Positions 7,598-15,055 of a stretch of 15,808 bases of DNA are shown here, piece by piece. The notes beneath the pieces were generated by a model. The model had not been told where the DNA came from. It was given only the letters and a program-made list of their open reading frames with translations, and ran no database searches. The position numbers were made by a program, and so were the translations under genes. Location of the stretch: positions 1-15,808 of the forward strand of contig CAYUMH010000105.1 in assembly GCA_964445775.1 (NCBI GenBank), in the 5' to 3' direction. Positions within the stretch are counted from its first letter, which is position 1. Every line of letters begins with the position of its first letter. Source of the DNA: Terrimonas sp964445775. GTDB taxonomy: Bacteria; Bacteroidota; Bacteroidia; Chitinophagales; Chitinophagaceae.

Positions 7598-9184
7598 TTA
7601 TTTTTTTAACTCTTCCAGCGCTTTTTGAAAAACAGTATCGTCGGAGTTCAACACCTGTAAAAAGCCGTTGGTACGCCATTTAAAACGTGCCAGCTGCGCT
7701 TCCAGTCTATGTAACAAAGTTTTTTGCTGCTCCGGTGTTAAAGCCGCAGGGTTAATGGAATCCTTGGCTGTATACTGTAAAAAATCTTTCCATATCTGGT
7801 TATCACCTTTATAATTCTGTATATACTCAGCCGGTGTTTTATACTGGTTCAGCTGTTGCTGGTGTGCCAGGTAATATTGATACACAAAACTATCAAAGCT
7901 GCCGCTGATAAATAACTTATTAATAAACGAAGGATAAGCCGATGTATCCAGTGATACAAATACATCCGGCATAATAGCACCACCGCCATACAAGGTTCTG
8001 CCGCCCGGGGTTGTATACTGTTTACCACCGGTTACTTTATTGGAATCAGCATAAAATACCTCGCCGTTGTTATACCGTTCCCACAATTCATCCATATACA
8101 CTTTTTTACCCTTATCGTACGGACGTTGAATACTGCGCCCCAACGGTGTATAATAACGGGATACGGTTAAACGCAGTGCCGAGCCGTCACTTAACGGGAA
8201 CTGTTTCTGCACCAGTCCTTTACCAAAAGTACGGCGGCCAATAATGGTCGCCCTGTCCCAATCCTGTAAAGCGCCTGCCACTACTTCACTGGCACTTGCC
8301 GATAACTCATCAACCAATACCACCAGCTTGCCGGTTTCAAAAAGACCCGGGCGTTTACCACGGTACTCCTCACGGCGGCTGTTCACCCCTTCGGTATAAA
8401 CGATCAGTTTATCATCCGATAAAAACTCGTCAATCATCTCTACGGCTTCATTCATATAGCCACCGCCATTTCCGCGCAGGTCAAATATCAATTCTTTTAA
8501 CCCTTGTTTCTTCAGCTCTTCCAGTGCTATCATAAACTCACGGTAACTATTCTCTGCAAACTTGGTAAGTTTCATATAACCAATACCGGGGCTTACCATA
8601 TAGGCCGCTTCCAGGGAAGGCACGGGTATATTACCCCTGGTAACTGCAATCTTTTGCGGTTTGCCATCTCTTAAAATGGTTAAATTAGCCACCGACCCGC
8701 GTTTTCCGCGGATCAGTTCCCTGATACGCGTATAGGTTACTTTGCCAACCAGCGTAGAATCATCTACGGCTAATACCTTATCACCTATTTTTAATCCCGC
8801 TTTTTCACTGGGGCCGTTCGGAAAAACATAAATAATATTTACCGTATCGGAGAACACATTGTACTGTACACCAATACCATCAAAACCACCGGACAGCTCT
8901 TCATTGGCCTGCTTCAGTTCAACCGGCGGAAGGTATACCGAATGCGGATCCAGTTTATACATCATTTCCTTAATGGCACTGGATTCCAGCGAATCAAGCG
9001 ATAAAGAATCAACATATTTTAAACGGATAATATCCAGCGCTTCCTGTAAAGAAGTATGATTATTTTTTCCAAAAAAGCCGTTTTTATTGCCGGTTTTGTT
9101 TAACTTATATCCTAAAAACATTCCCACTGTTAACACGGCTGATAAAAGCAACGGCAACCAAACTTGAAATTTTTTATTTCCCAT
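7598..9184 (-). CDS. S41 carboxyl-terminal processing peptidase (CtpA/Prc type) with PDZ domain
   Basis: This 528-residue protease cleaves unfolded or tagged proteins near their C-termini in the periplasm. An N-terminal hydrophobic segment (about residues 8-26, after MGNKKFQ) serves as signal anchor. A PDZ domain follows at about 97-183 (GIGVQYNV, then GPSEKAGLKIGDKVLAVD). The catalytic region has S297 in SASASE, D308 and K322 in FGKGLVQ. The S-to-K and S-to-D spacings of 25 and 11 match my recollection of E. coli Prc, which supports the Ser-Lys mechanism. The C-terminal 150 residues after the core are typical of the longer Bacteroidota members. The gene is transcribed divergently from the sugar kinase and convergently with the protein kinase, so it appears to be monocistronic. 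Confidence 0.93.
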   Translation of the reverse strand: MGNKKFQVWLPLLLSAVLTVGMFLGYKLNKTGNKNGFFGKNNHTSLQEALDIIRLKYVDSLSLDSLESSAIKEMMYKLDPHSVYLPPVELKQANEELSGGFDGIGVQYNVFSDTVNIIYVFPNGPSEKAGLKIGDKVLAVDDSTLVGKVTYTRIRELIRGKRGSVANLTILRDGKPQKIAVTRGNIPVPSLEAAYMVSPGIGYMKLTKFAENSYREFMIALEELKKQGLKELIFDLRGNGGGYMNEAVEMIDEFLSDDKLIVYTEGVNSRREEYRGKRPGLFETGKLVVLVDELSASASEVVAGALQDWDRATIIGRRTFGKGLVQKQFPLSDGSALRLTVSRYYTPLGRSIQRPYDKGKKVYMDELWERYNNGEVFYADSNKVTGGKQYTTPGGRTLYGGGAIMPDVFVSLDTSAYPSFINKLFISGSFDSFVYQYYLAHQQQLNQYKTPAEYIQNYKGDNQIWKDFLQYTAKDSINPAALTPEQQKTLLHRLEAQLARFKWRTNGFLQVLNSDDTVFQKALEELKK

Positions 9185-9232
9185 CTTTTAACTTTACTGT
9201 AATTTGGCGCAAATTATCGAAAAGTTATAAGT

Positions 9233-9251
9233 AATTATCTATCAGATAATT
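9233..9251. promoter_or_regulatory. Perfect inverted repeat in divergent intergenic region
   Basis: AATTATCT (9233-9240) and AGATAATT (9244-9251) are exact inverse complements around a 3-base centre. The element lies 49 bases upstream of the S41 protease start and 81 bases upstream of the sugar kinase start. A symmetrical site in that position could be an operator for either gene. The five T residues from 9250 also allow a weak AT-rich terminator reading on the + strand, but no + strand gene precedes it. Confidence 0.4.
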
Positions 9252-9291
9252 TTTAACGCGGCAAAATTTCTCTTTAAGATCATTTTTAGCT

Positions 9292-9300
9292 TAGTTTTTG
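9292..9300 (+). promoter_or_regulatory. Possible promoter -7 element for the sugar kinase
   Basis: TAGTTTTTG resembles the Bacteroidota TAnnTTTG element with one extra base, and lies 31 bases before the kinase ATG. I do not see a clear TTG element about 20 bases upstream, so support is weak. Confidence 0.25.
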
Positions 9301-9331
9301 TTAGAAAGGCAAAACATAAACCAGAATCATT

Positions 9332-10177
9332 ATGACAGCAAGTATTTTAATAGCTGATAGCGGAGCTACAAAGGCCGAATGGAGCCTGGTAACCAATGGA
9401 AAAACCAAAACCATCAACACCCAGGGAATCAGTCCGTATTTTTTAAATACACAACAGATCGAAGAGCTATTAAAAAAAGAATTACTGTCCAAATTAAAAA
9501 ACGCCAATATTTCCGATATCTACTATTACGGTACCGGCTGTGCCAATCCCGAAAATGCCAAATCAGTAAAAAAGGCCATTTCCAGGACATTTGACGGTGC
9601 GCAGGTAGCGGTAACCCACGACCTGATGGCGGCCGCCCGTGCCTTATGCGGTCACGAAAAGGGTATTGCCTGTATCCTGGGTACCGGTGCCAACTCCTGT
9701 TCCTATAATGGAAGAACAATTATTAAAAACAGTCCCGGCTTGGGCTATGTACTGGGCGATGAAGGCAGCGGCGCTTACCTCGGGCGTAAAGTAATTCAAT
9801 ACTACCTGTACAATACATTTGATGATGAACTGCGCGGCCGTTTTGATATTACCTACAATACCAATTCCGCCGAAATTTTGAACAATGTCTACAAAATGCC
9901 GTTACCTAACAAATATCTGGCCTCTTTTGCCCTCTTCCTTGCAGAAAACCGCGGTCATTACATGATCGAGAACATTATTGAAGACGGTTTGAACGATTTC
10001 TTTTTCACACACCTGTGTAAATACCGTGAAAGTTGGAAACACCCTGTTAACTTTGTGGGCAGTGTAGCACATGGCTTTAAAGATGTATTGAACCAGCTCT
10101 GTCATAGTTATGAATTTGAACTGGGTACCGTACATAAAAAGCCCATGCAGGGTTTGATTAAGTATCATACAGCATAG
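9332..10177 (+). CDS. BadF/BcrAD-type ATPase, probable N-acetylhexosamine (MurNAc or GlcNAc) kinase
   Basis: This 281-residue protein belongs to the ASKHA fold group of sugar kinases. Visible motifs are the phosphate-1 loop DSGATKAEW (9-17), candidate catalytic D97 in THDLMAAARA, phosphate-2 region LGTGANS (116-122) and GDEGSGAYLG (142-151). There is no signal peptide or membrane segment, so it acts in the cytoplasm. Such enzymes phosphorylate GlcNAc, or in Tannerella forsythia MurNAc (MurK). The etherase murQ lies 214 bases downstream on the same strand and consumes MurNAc-6-phosphate, which makes MurNAc kinase the attractive assignment. GlcNAc kinase remains possible, and the symbol is left empty because specificity cannot be read from these motifs. 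The start is the first ATG and begins the fold directly. Confidence 0.8.
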   Translation: MTASILIADSGATKAEWSLVTNGKTKTINTQGISPYFLNTQQIEELLKKELLSKLKNANISDIYYYGTGCANPENAKSVKKAISRTFDGAQVAVTHDLMAAARALCGHEKGIACILGTGANSCSYNGRTIIKNSPGLGYVLGDEGSGAYLGRKVIQYYLYNTFDDELRGRFDITYNTNSAEILNNVYKMPLPNKYLASFALFLAENRGHYMIENIIEDGLNDFFFTHLCKYRESWKHPVNFVGSVAHGFKDVLNQLCHSYEFELGTVHKKPMQGLIKYHTA

Positions 10178-10196
10178 TAATAAAAGTATGTTACCG

Positions 10197-10284
10197 GCTT
10201 TAGTCCCTGGCTGGGCTGATCCTGTTCCCACAGTATGGTGGCGGACTCGTTCAACCGCATGAATGCTATTGAACAAATAGCGTT
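10197..10284. repeat. Candidate interspersed repeat, copy B, with terminal hairpin
   Basis: This stretch lies in the 214-base gap between the sugar kinase and murQ. It shares GCTTTAGT and a 26-base block (10250-10275, 20 matches) with positions 15-60. Its right end forms a hairpin: AATGCTATT (10262-10270) pairs with AATAGCGTT (10276-10284), 9 bp with one T-G pair and a GAACA loop. A small reading frame runs across it (ATG 10235, stop 10316-10318, 27 codons), but it has no recognisable product. The hairpin lacks a T run, so it is not a clear terminator for the kinase gene. Confidence 0.35.
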
Positions 10285-10391
10285 GCAAAACTTTGATCCG
10301 TTAATGAAAACAACATAGCAATTACCATTAAATAAAATGTATTTCGTTTAATTTCGCGTCTGCATTTTGCCTTAAGATTAAAAATAGATAT

Positions 10392-11219
10392 ATGCCTTTT
10401 GAAAGAATTACAGAACAAGCAAGTGGATACAGGCATCTGGAAAAAATGTCACTGAACGAGTTGCTTACCAATATCAATAAGGAAGACCAGATCGTTCCGG
10501 CCGCCGTACAAAAGGCCATTCCCCAAATTGAAAAATTATTGGAAGTAGTGAGTGATAAAATGCTCATGGGAGGCAGGTTATTTTATATAGGTGCCGGTAC
10601 CAGCGGCCGCCTGGCTGTTGTTGATGCCAGCGAATGTCCGCCAACCTACGGTGTTCCTTACGGATTGGTAATTGCGGTAATTGCAGGAGGTGAAAAAGCC
10701 ATTACAACGGCAGTAGAATTTGCAGAGGATGATGAAACCCAGGGCTGGAAAGACCTTGCTGTGCACAATGTAAACGAAAATGATGTAGTAATAGGTATTG
10801 CCGCCAGCGGCACCACACCTTATGTAATAGGCGCTTTAAACGAATGCAAAAAACATGGTATTGCTACCGGCAGTATCTCCTGTAACCCCGATACACCTTT
10901 AAGCGCTGCAGCCGACTATCCCATTGAGGTAGTGGTAGGCCCCGAATTTGTAACCGGCAGTACCCGTATGAAAAGCGGTACGGCACAAAAACTGGTACTG
11001 AACATGATCTCTACTTCGGCCATGATACAACTGGGCAGGGTAGAAGATAACAAAATGGTGAACATGCAGCTGACCAACGATAAACTGGTTGACAGGGGCA
11101 CCCGCATGTTAATGGAACGTAACCAGCTTACTGATTATGAACAGGCAAAAGCCTTACTATTAAAACATGGCAGTGTTAAAAAAGCGACTGATTTTTTAAA
11201 AACATCACCGGTAAACTAA
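10392..11219 (+). CDS. murQ: N-acetylmuramic acid 6-phosphate etherase MurQ
   Basis: This 275-residue cytoplasmic enzyme splits the lactyl ether of MurNAc-6-phosphate to give GlcNAc-6-phosphate and D-lactate, a step of peptidoglycan recycling or MurNAc use. The SIS sugar-isomerase fold is evident: FYIGAGTSGRLAVVDASECPPTYG (64-87) carries the sugar-phosphate loop and E81, equivalent to catalytic E83 of the E. coli enzyme. E112 in EFAEDD matches the second catalytic glutamate by spacing. AASGTTPYV (138-146) and the PEFVTGSTRMKSGTAQK block are also family signatures. It is slightly shorter than E. coli MurQ (298 residues), mostly at the N-terminus and C-terminus, but no core motif is missing. 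It probably works with the upstream sugar kinase, although the 214-base gap with its hairpin leaves room for separate transcription. I see no clear terminator after it. Confidence 0.95.
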   Translation: MPFERITEQASGYRHLEKMSLNELLTNINKEDQIVPAAVQKAIPQIEKLLEVVSDKMLMGGRLFYIGAGTSGRLAVVDASECPPTYGVPYGLVIAVIAGGEKAITTAVEFAEDDETQGWKDLAVHNVNENDVVIGIAASGTTPYVIGALNECKKHGIATGSISCNPDTPLSAAADYPIEVVVGPEFVTGSTRMKSGTAQKLVLNMISTSAMIQLGRVEDNKMVNMQLTNDKLVDRGTRMLMERNQLTDYEQAKALLLKHGSVKKATDFLKTSPVN

Positions 11220-11292
11220 CTACCGTAAGTTCATAAAACCGACGTCCTTACTGCATTTCAGAAAAAAATATTCAAAAAAAAAGCGCTGAATA

Positions 11293-11300
11293 TAATTTTG
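11293..11300 (+). promoter_or_regulatory. Probable -7 element of the thr operon promoter
   Basis: TAATTTTG matches the Bacteroidota TAnnTTTG element exactly. It would start transcription near 11307, about 54 bases before the leader peptide and 230 bases before thrA, which suits an attenuator leader. The upstream half is unconvincing: the expected TTG about 20 bases away is absent in the A-rich tract. Confidence 0.45.
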
Positions 11301-11308
11301 GCCTTATC

Positions 11309-11338
11309 TTGTACACCTATACAAAAAGTGCTGTACAA
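11309..11338 (+). promoter_or_regulatory. Inverted repeat at the start of the thr leader
   Basis: TTGTACA (11309-11315) and TGTACAA (11332-11338) are exact inverse complements separated by 16 bases. A third TACAA lies between them at 11320-11324. Placed at or just after the likely transcription start, they could be an operator or a 5' RNA hairpin. No regulator is suggested by the window. Confidence 0.35.
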
Positions 11339-11360
11339 TAATAACCATATTATTTCTTTG

Positions 11361-11432
11361 ATGCCGGCAAACACTCCTGTTGCCGCAACAGCCTTTATTT
11401 CCATTATTACCATTACAACAACAATCCGCTAA
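11361..11432 (+). CDS. Threonine operon leader peptide (thrL-like)
   Basis: A 23-codon reading frame starts with ATG at 11361 and stops with TAA at 11430-11432, 103 bases before thrA. Its C-terminal half reads ISIITITTTIR. Six of 23 codons are Thr and five are Ile, and the core is ACC ATT ACA ACA ACA ATC. In E. coli thrL, a similarly short peptide packed with Thr and Ile codons makes the ribosome stall when those charged tRNAs are scarce, which prevents formation of a terminator and raises thrABC expression. Here the last codons and the stop overlap the 5' arm of a 7-bp hairpin, so ribosome position would change RNA folding. There is no Shine-Dalgarno sequence, as expected in this phylum. The frame is open further upstream, so a longer start is possible. 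The function is inferred from composition, position and the downstream genes. Confidence 0.75.
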   Translation: MPANTPVAATAFISIITITTTIR

Positions 11433-11510
11433 CGCGGATTAACTTGTTTATATCACCCCCTGGGCAATGGCCGCATAAAATAGTAAACTACTATTGGCAT
11501 TTCACAATCC
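11423..11510 (+). promoter_or_regulatory. Candidate threonine attenuator hairpins
   Basis: The first stem pairs AATCCGC (11423-11429) with GCGGATT (11434-11440), and includes the last leader codons and stop. The second is longer and imperfect: AATG and CC (11466-11469, 11471-11472) with GGCATT (11496-11501), then AATAGTA (11479-11485) with TACTATT (11489-11495) around an AAC loop. An alternative pairing, GCGG (11434-11437) with CCGC (11471-11474), would break both, giving the mutually exclusive folds expected of an attenuator. GGATT (11436-11440) can also reach AATCC (11506-11510). No T run follows the second hairpin, so a classical intrinsic terminator is not seen. Rho-dependent or translational control would be alternatives. 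Confidence 0.5.
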
Positions 11511-11535
11511 TTTCAGGCACATTTATAAAATTAAC

Positions 11536-14001
11536 ATGATACAGGTTTTAAAATTTGGTGGCACTTCCGTAGCCAATGCAGAAAATATAAATAAGGTAAT
11601 CAGCATCGTCAATAACAAACACAAGCAGGTTGCTGACAATAACGGAACAACTATTGTCGTAGTATCGGCCTTAGGTGGTATAACGGACTTACTTTTAACT
11701 GCCGCACAACTGGCATCTGCCGGTGATGAAACATATAAAGAAAAATTGGCCCTTATTGAACAACGTCATATGGAGGCGGTAAAACAACTGATACCCGTTG
11801 TAAATCAAAGCGGGTTATTAAGCCTGGTAAAAAAGGCCTGCAACGAAATTGAAGACATTTGCAACGGTATATTTTTATTAAAAGAATTTACACCCCGCTC
11901 CCGCGACCGGGTAGCCAGTTACGGTGAATGGTTATCTTCTAAAATTATCGTAGCGGCTTTCAACAAAGAACAAGGAAAAGCAATATGGCAGGATGCTAAA
12001 GAACTGCTGGTAACCAATTCCAACTTCACCCAGGCACAGCTTGATGTAGCGGTTACCCATAAAAACATCAATAACTTTTATCATGCGCTTCCAGCTCATA
12101 GCCTGGTGGTTGTACCCGGTTTTATTGCGGCCAATGCCGATGGCGTTACCACTACCTTAGGCCGTGGCGGCTCCGACTATACCGCCGCTGTATTTGCTGC
12201 CGCTTTACAGGCCGATACCCTGGAAATATGGACCGATGTAAGCGGCATGATGACCGCTGATCCACGCCTGGCCACCAATGCTCGTATCATACCGCGTATT
12301 TCTTATCACGAGGCCATGGAACTGTCGCATTTCGGCGCTAAAGTTATCTATCCGCCAACCATACAACCGGTAATGGCCAAAGGCATCCCGGTATGGATCA
12401 AAAACACTTTTGCACCCGAAGATGAGGGCACCCTGATCGAATTGCACGGGGCCAAAACCGGCGATATTGTACGGGGCATTTCCAGCATCAACAATATAGC
12501 GCTGATAAGCCTGGAAGGAAGTGGCATGGTAGGTATTCCCGGCTTTTCCAAACGTTTATTTGAAGCCCTGAGTAATGAACAGATCAATGTTATCCTCATC
12601 ACCCAGAGTTCATCCGAACATTCCATATCGGTAGCCATTGATGCCAGCATGGCCTACAAAGCCAAACAGGCGGTGGACACGGCTTTTGCCAACGAAATTG
12701 CTTTGCAGAAAGTGGAGCCCTTATTTGTGGAGACCGAGCTTTCTATTGCTGCCCTGGTAGGCGAGAATATGAAAAGTCACCCGGGTATCAGCGGCCGTAT
12801 GTTCAGTGCGCTGGGTAAAAACGGGGTTAATATCAGGGCCATTGCACAGGGCTCTTCAGAAAAAAACATATCTACTGTTATTGCTACCAAGGATGTAAAA
12901 AAAGCCATCAATGTACTACATGAAGAATTCTTTGGTACCAGTTATAAACAGGTACACCTCTTTGTGGCTGGTACCGGTAATGTAGGAGCAAAACTATTAG
13001 GCCAATTGCAGCAACAGGTACAATACCTCAAAGAAAGAATGCATGTGGTGGTAAAAGTAATTGGTGTGGCCAACAGCCGTAATATGGTTTTTAATGAAAA
13101 CGGGATTGACCTGCAAAACTGGCAGCAGGAATTACAAAATGGCGAAACATCCGATCTGCAGCACTTTGTGTACCAGGTTATCAACCGTAACCTGCGTAAT
13201 TCCATCTTTGTGGATGTAACAGCCAATGAAAAGGTAGCCGGCATTTACGACCAGTTATTACACAAAACCATATCCGTTGTAGCCTGTAATAAAATTGCTG
13301 CTGCTTCGGCTTATAATAACTATAAAAAGTTAAAACAATTATCAGAAGAATTCCATGGCCAGTTCCTCTTTGAAACCAATGTGGGCGCTGCATTACCGGT
13401 TATCGGCACTTTAAACGATCTTACCCGTAGTGGTGACACGGTACATAAAATGCAGGCGGTACTAAGCGGTACACTGAACTTTGTTTTTAATAACTACGAT
13501 GGCAGCCGTCCTTTTGCCGATGTGGTAAAACAGGCCCAGGACGAAGGTTATACAGAGCCTGATCCACGCTTAGACCTTAGCGGTACCGATGTGATGCGTA
13601 AAATAATGATACTGGCCCGTGAAGCCGGCGACCAGATGGAGATGGAAGATATCACCAATAACTCCTTCCTGCCTGCATCATGCATGCAGGGGTCGGTGGA
13701 TGATTTTTACAAAGCCATGGCTGCAGAAGAAGCCCATTTCAACAAACTATACCAGGAAGCAAAAGCAGCCGGTTGTATCTTAAAATTTGTGGCTTCCTAT
13801 GAAAATGGTAAAGCATCGGTTGGTTTACAACATATCAAACCGGAGCACGATCTCTATCATTTATATGGTAAGGACAATATCGTATTATTTTATACCGACC
13901 GCTACAAAGAACAACCATTGGTAGTAAAAGGCGCCGGAGCCGGAGCCGAAGTAACTGCAAGCGGCGTTTTTGCCGATATTATCCGTGCGACCAAAGCTTA
14001 A
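11536..14001 (+). CDS. thrA: Bifunctional aspartokinase/homoserine dehydrogenase
   Basis: This fused enzyme catalyses the first and third steps from aspartate to threonine: ATP-dependent phosphorylation of aspartate and NAD(P)H-dependent reduction of aspartate semialdehyde to homoserine. I start it at ATG 11536, which begins MIQVLKFGGTS and gives 821 residues, close to E. coli ThrA (820). A longer frame would begin at a TTG (11494) inside the leader hairpin and adds 14 residues the family lacks. The kinase part has KFGGTS (6-11), GRGGSDYTA (209-217) and HFGAKVIYPP. Two ACT-type regulatory segments follow at about 310-460, the usual site of threonine feedback. The dehydrogenase part shows the Rossmann motif GTGNVG (479-484), K586 in CNKIAAA, LSGTLNF, and EPDPRLDLSGTD. 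thrB starts 28 bases downstream, so thrA leads a thrABC operon. Confidence 0.97.
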   Translation: MIQVLKFGGTSVANAENINKVISIVNNKHKQVADNNGTTIVVVSALGGITDLLLTAAQLASAGDETYKEKLALIEQRHMEAVKQLIPVVNQSGLLSLVKKACNEIEDICNGIFLLKEFTPRSRDRVASYGEWLSSKIIVAAFNKEQGKAIWQDAKELLVTNSNFTQAQLDVAVTHKNINNFYHALPAHSLVVVPGFIAANADGVTTTLGRGGSDYTAAVFAAALQADTLEIWTDVSGMMTADPRLATNARIIPRISYHEAMELSHFGAKVIYPPTIQPVMAKGIPVWIKNTFAPEDEGTLIELHGAKTGDIVRGISSINNIALISLEGSGMVGIPGFSKRLFEALSNEQINVILITQSSSEHSISVAIDASMAYKAKQAVDTAFANEIALQKVEPLFVETELSIAALVGENMKSHPGISGRMFSALGKNGVNIRAIAQGSSEKNISTVIATKDVKKAINVLHEEFFGTSYKQVHLFVAGTGNVGAKLLGQLQQQVQYLKERMHVVVKVIGVANSRNMVFNENGIDLQNWQQELQNGETSDLQHFVYQVINRNLRNSIFVDVTANEKVAGIYDQLLHKTISVVACNKIAAASAYNNYKKLKQLSEEFHGQFLFETNVGAALPVIGTLNDLTRSGDTVHKMQAVLSGTLNFVFNNYDGSRPFADVVKQAQDEGYTEPDPRLDLSGTDVMRKIMILAREAGDQMEMEDITNNSFLPASCMQGSVDDFYKAMAAEEAHFNKLYQEAKAAGCILKFVASYENGKASVGLQHIKPEHDLYHLYGKDNIVLFYTDRYKEQPLVVKGAGAGAEVTASGVFADIIRATKA

Positions 14002-14029
14002 TCTACGATGCACAAACTAAAATAAAAGA

Positions 14030-14974
14030 ATGAAAAATAACACTTGTATTGTACACTGTCCCGGAACCGTTGCTAACCTGGTTTGTGGCTTCGATATCTT
14101 AGGCCTGGCGCTGGAAGCGCCTTATGATATTATGCATGTACAACTGATTGATGAACCGGTTGTACGGATTAAAAACCTGGATGATTATAACCTGCCCACC
14201 GACCCCGAAAAAAATGTGGCCGGTGTGGTATTACTGGAAGCTATGAAAAAAACGGATGGCACCGTTGGCTTTGAAATAGCGATTGATAAACGCATTAAAC
14301 CCGGCAGCGGCATTGGTTCCAGTGCCGCCAGTGCGGCCGGGGCTGCGGCCGCTGCTAACTATTTATTAGGAAATATATTTGACAGGGACGAACTGATACA
14401 GCTGGCCATGCACGGTGAAAAACTGGCGGCCGGTGTAAAACATGCCGATAATATTGCGCCCTGCCTGCTGGGTGGCGTAACACTAATACGCAGTATTCAT
14501 CCTTTAGATGTACTATCCATTCCTTCACCTGATCTGTTTGTTACCGTAGTTCATCCGCAGGTAGAAGTAAAAACATCTGATGCCCGGCAGATCCTGCGTA
14601 CACAGGTACCATTGAAAGATGCCATTAAACAATGGGGCAATATCGCGGGACTGGTAACCGGCTTTTTTCAAAACGACCTGGAACTGATCGGGCGTTCACT
14701 GGAAGATGTCATTGTAGAACCCATCCGCAGTATCCTGATACCCGGCTTTGACGAAGTGAAAAAGCAAAGCAAAGCAGCCGGGGCCTTAGGTGGGGGCATT
14801 TCGGGTTCGGGGCCTTCCATCTTTATGCTCAGTGCCGATAAAACAACTGCAGATAAAGTGGCAGCTGTTATGCATGGTATTTATGAAGACATAGGTATTG
14901 CCCATCATGTATATGTTACCACCATCGGTAAACAGGGGGTTAAAGTTATGCCCGGAGAATTCCCGGCACTTTAA
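14030..14974 (+). CDS. thrB: Homoserine kinase (GHMP family)
   Basis: This 314-residue cytoplasmic enzyme phosphorylates homoserine to O-phosphohomoserine, the substrate of threonine synthase. The GHMP ATP-binding motif is PGSGIGSSAAS (91-101). The N-terminal segment VHCPGTVANLVCGFDILGLAL (8-28) is the GHMP motif 1 region with the family's typical Asn and Gly-Phe-Asp, and a C-terminal GGGISGSGPSIFML block near residue 255 is motif 3. The length is normal for the family (about 300-320). It starts 28 bases after thrA, without a Shine-Dalgarno sequence but in an A-rich context (ATAAAAGA before ATG), and precedes thrC by 81 bases. The order thrA-thrB-thrC is the same as in enterobacteria. Confidence 0.96.
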   Translation: MKNNTCIVHCPGTVANLVCGFDILGLALEAPYDIMHVQLIDEPVVRIKNLDDYNLPTDPEKNVAGVVLLEAMKKTDGTVGFEIAIDKRIKPGSGIGSSAASAAGAAAAANYLLGNIFDRDELIQLAMHGEKLAAGVKHADNIAPCLLGGVTLIRSIHPLDVLSIPSPDLFVTVVHPQVEVKTSDARQILRTQVPLKDAIKQWGNIAGLVTGFFQNDLELIGRSLEDVIVEPIRSILIPGFDEVKKQSKAAGALGGGISGSGPSIFMLSADKTTADKVAAVMHGIYEDIGIAHHVYVTTIGKQGVKVMPGEFPAL

Positions 14975-14988
14975 TATACAGTAAAACA

Positions 14989-15000
14989 ATTTTCGAAAAT
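14989..15000. other. 12-bp palindrome between thrB and thrC
   Basis: ATTTTCGAAAAT is a perfect palindrome 15 bases after the thrB stop. A weak inverted repeat, CGCTG (15004-15008) with CAGCG (15028-15032), follows. Neither has the structure of an intrinsic terminator, so thrB and thrC probably share a transcript. Confidence 0.3.
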
Positions 15001-15055
15001 CTGCGCTGCCTGATCATCTGCGACAATCAGCGGGATAACACTTAAAAACAAAACC

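Noticed and set aside
9902..10288. A 128-codon minus-strand frame over the end of the sugar kinase gene
   Set aside because: Lies mostly opposite a well-supported coding region, has no family features, and is best explained as a shadow frame.
10235..10318. A 27-codon reading frame between the sugar kinase and murQ
   Set aside because: No recognisable motif, and it crosses a hairpin and the candidate repeat. More likely non-coding, though a decayed gene end is not excluded.
11494..11535. A TTG start that lengthens thrA by 14 residues
   Set aside because: The extra residues lie within the leader hairpin region and are absent from the family; ATG 11536 gives the standard N-terminus and a length next to that of E. 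coli ThrA.
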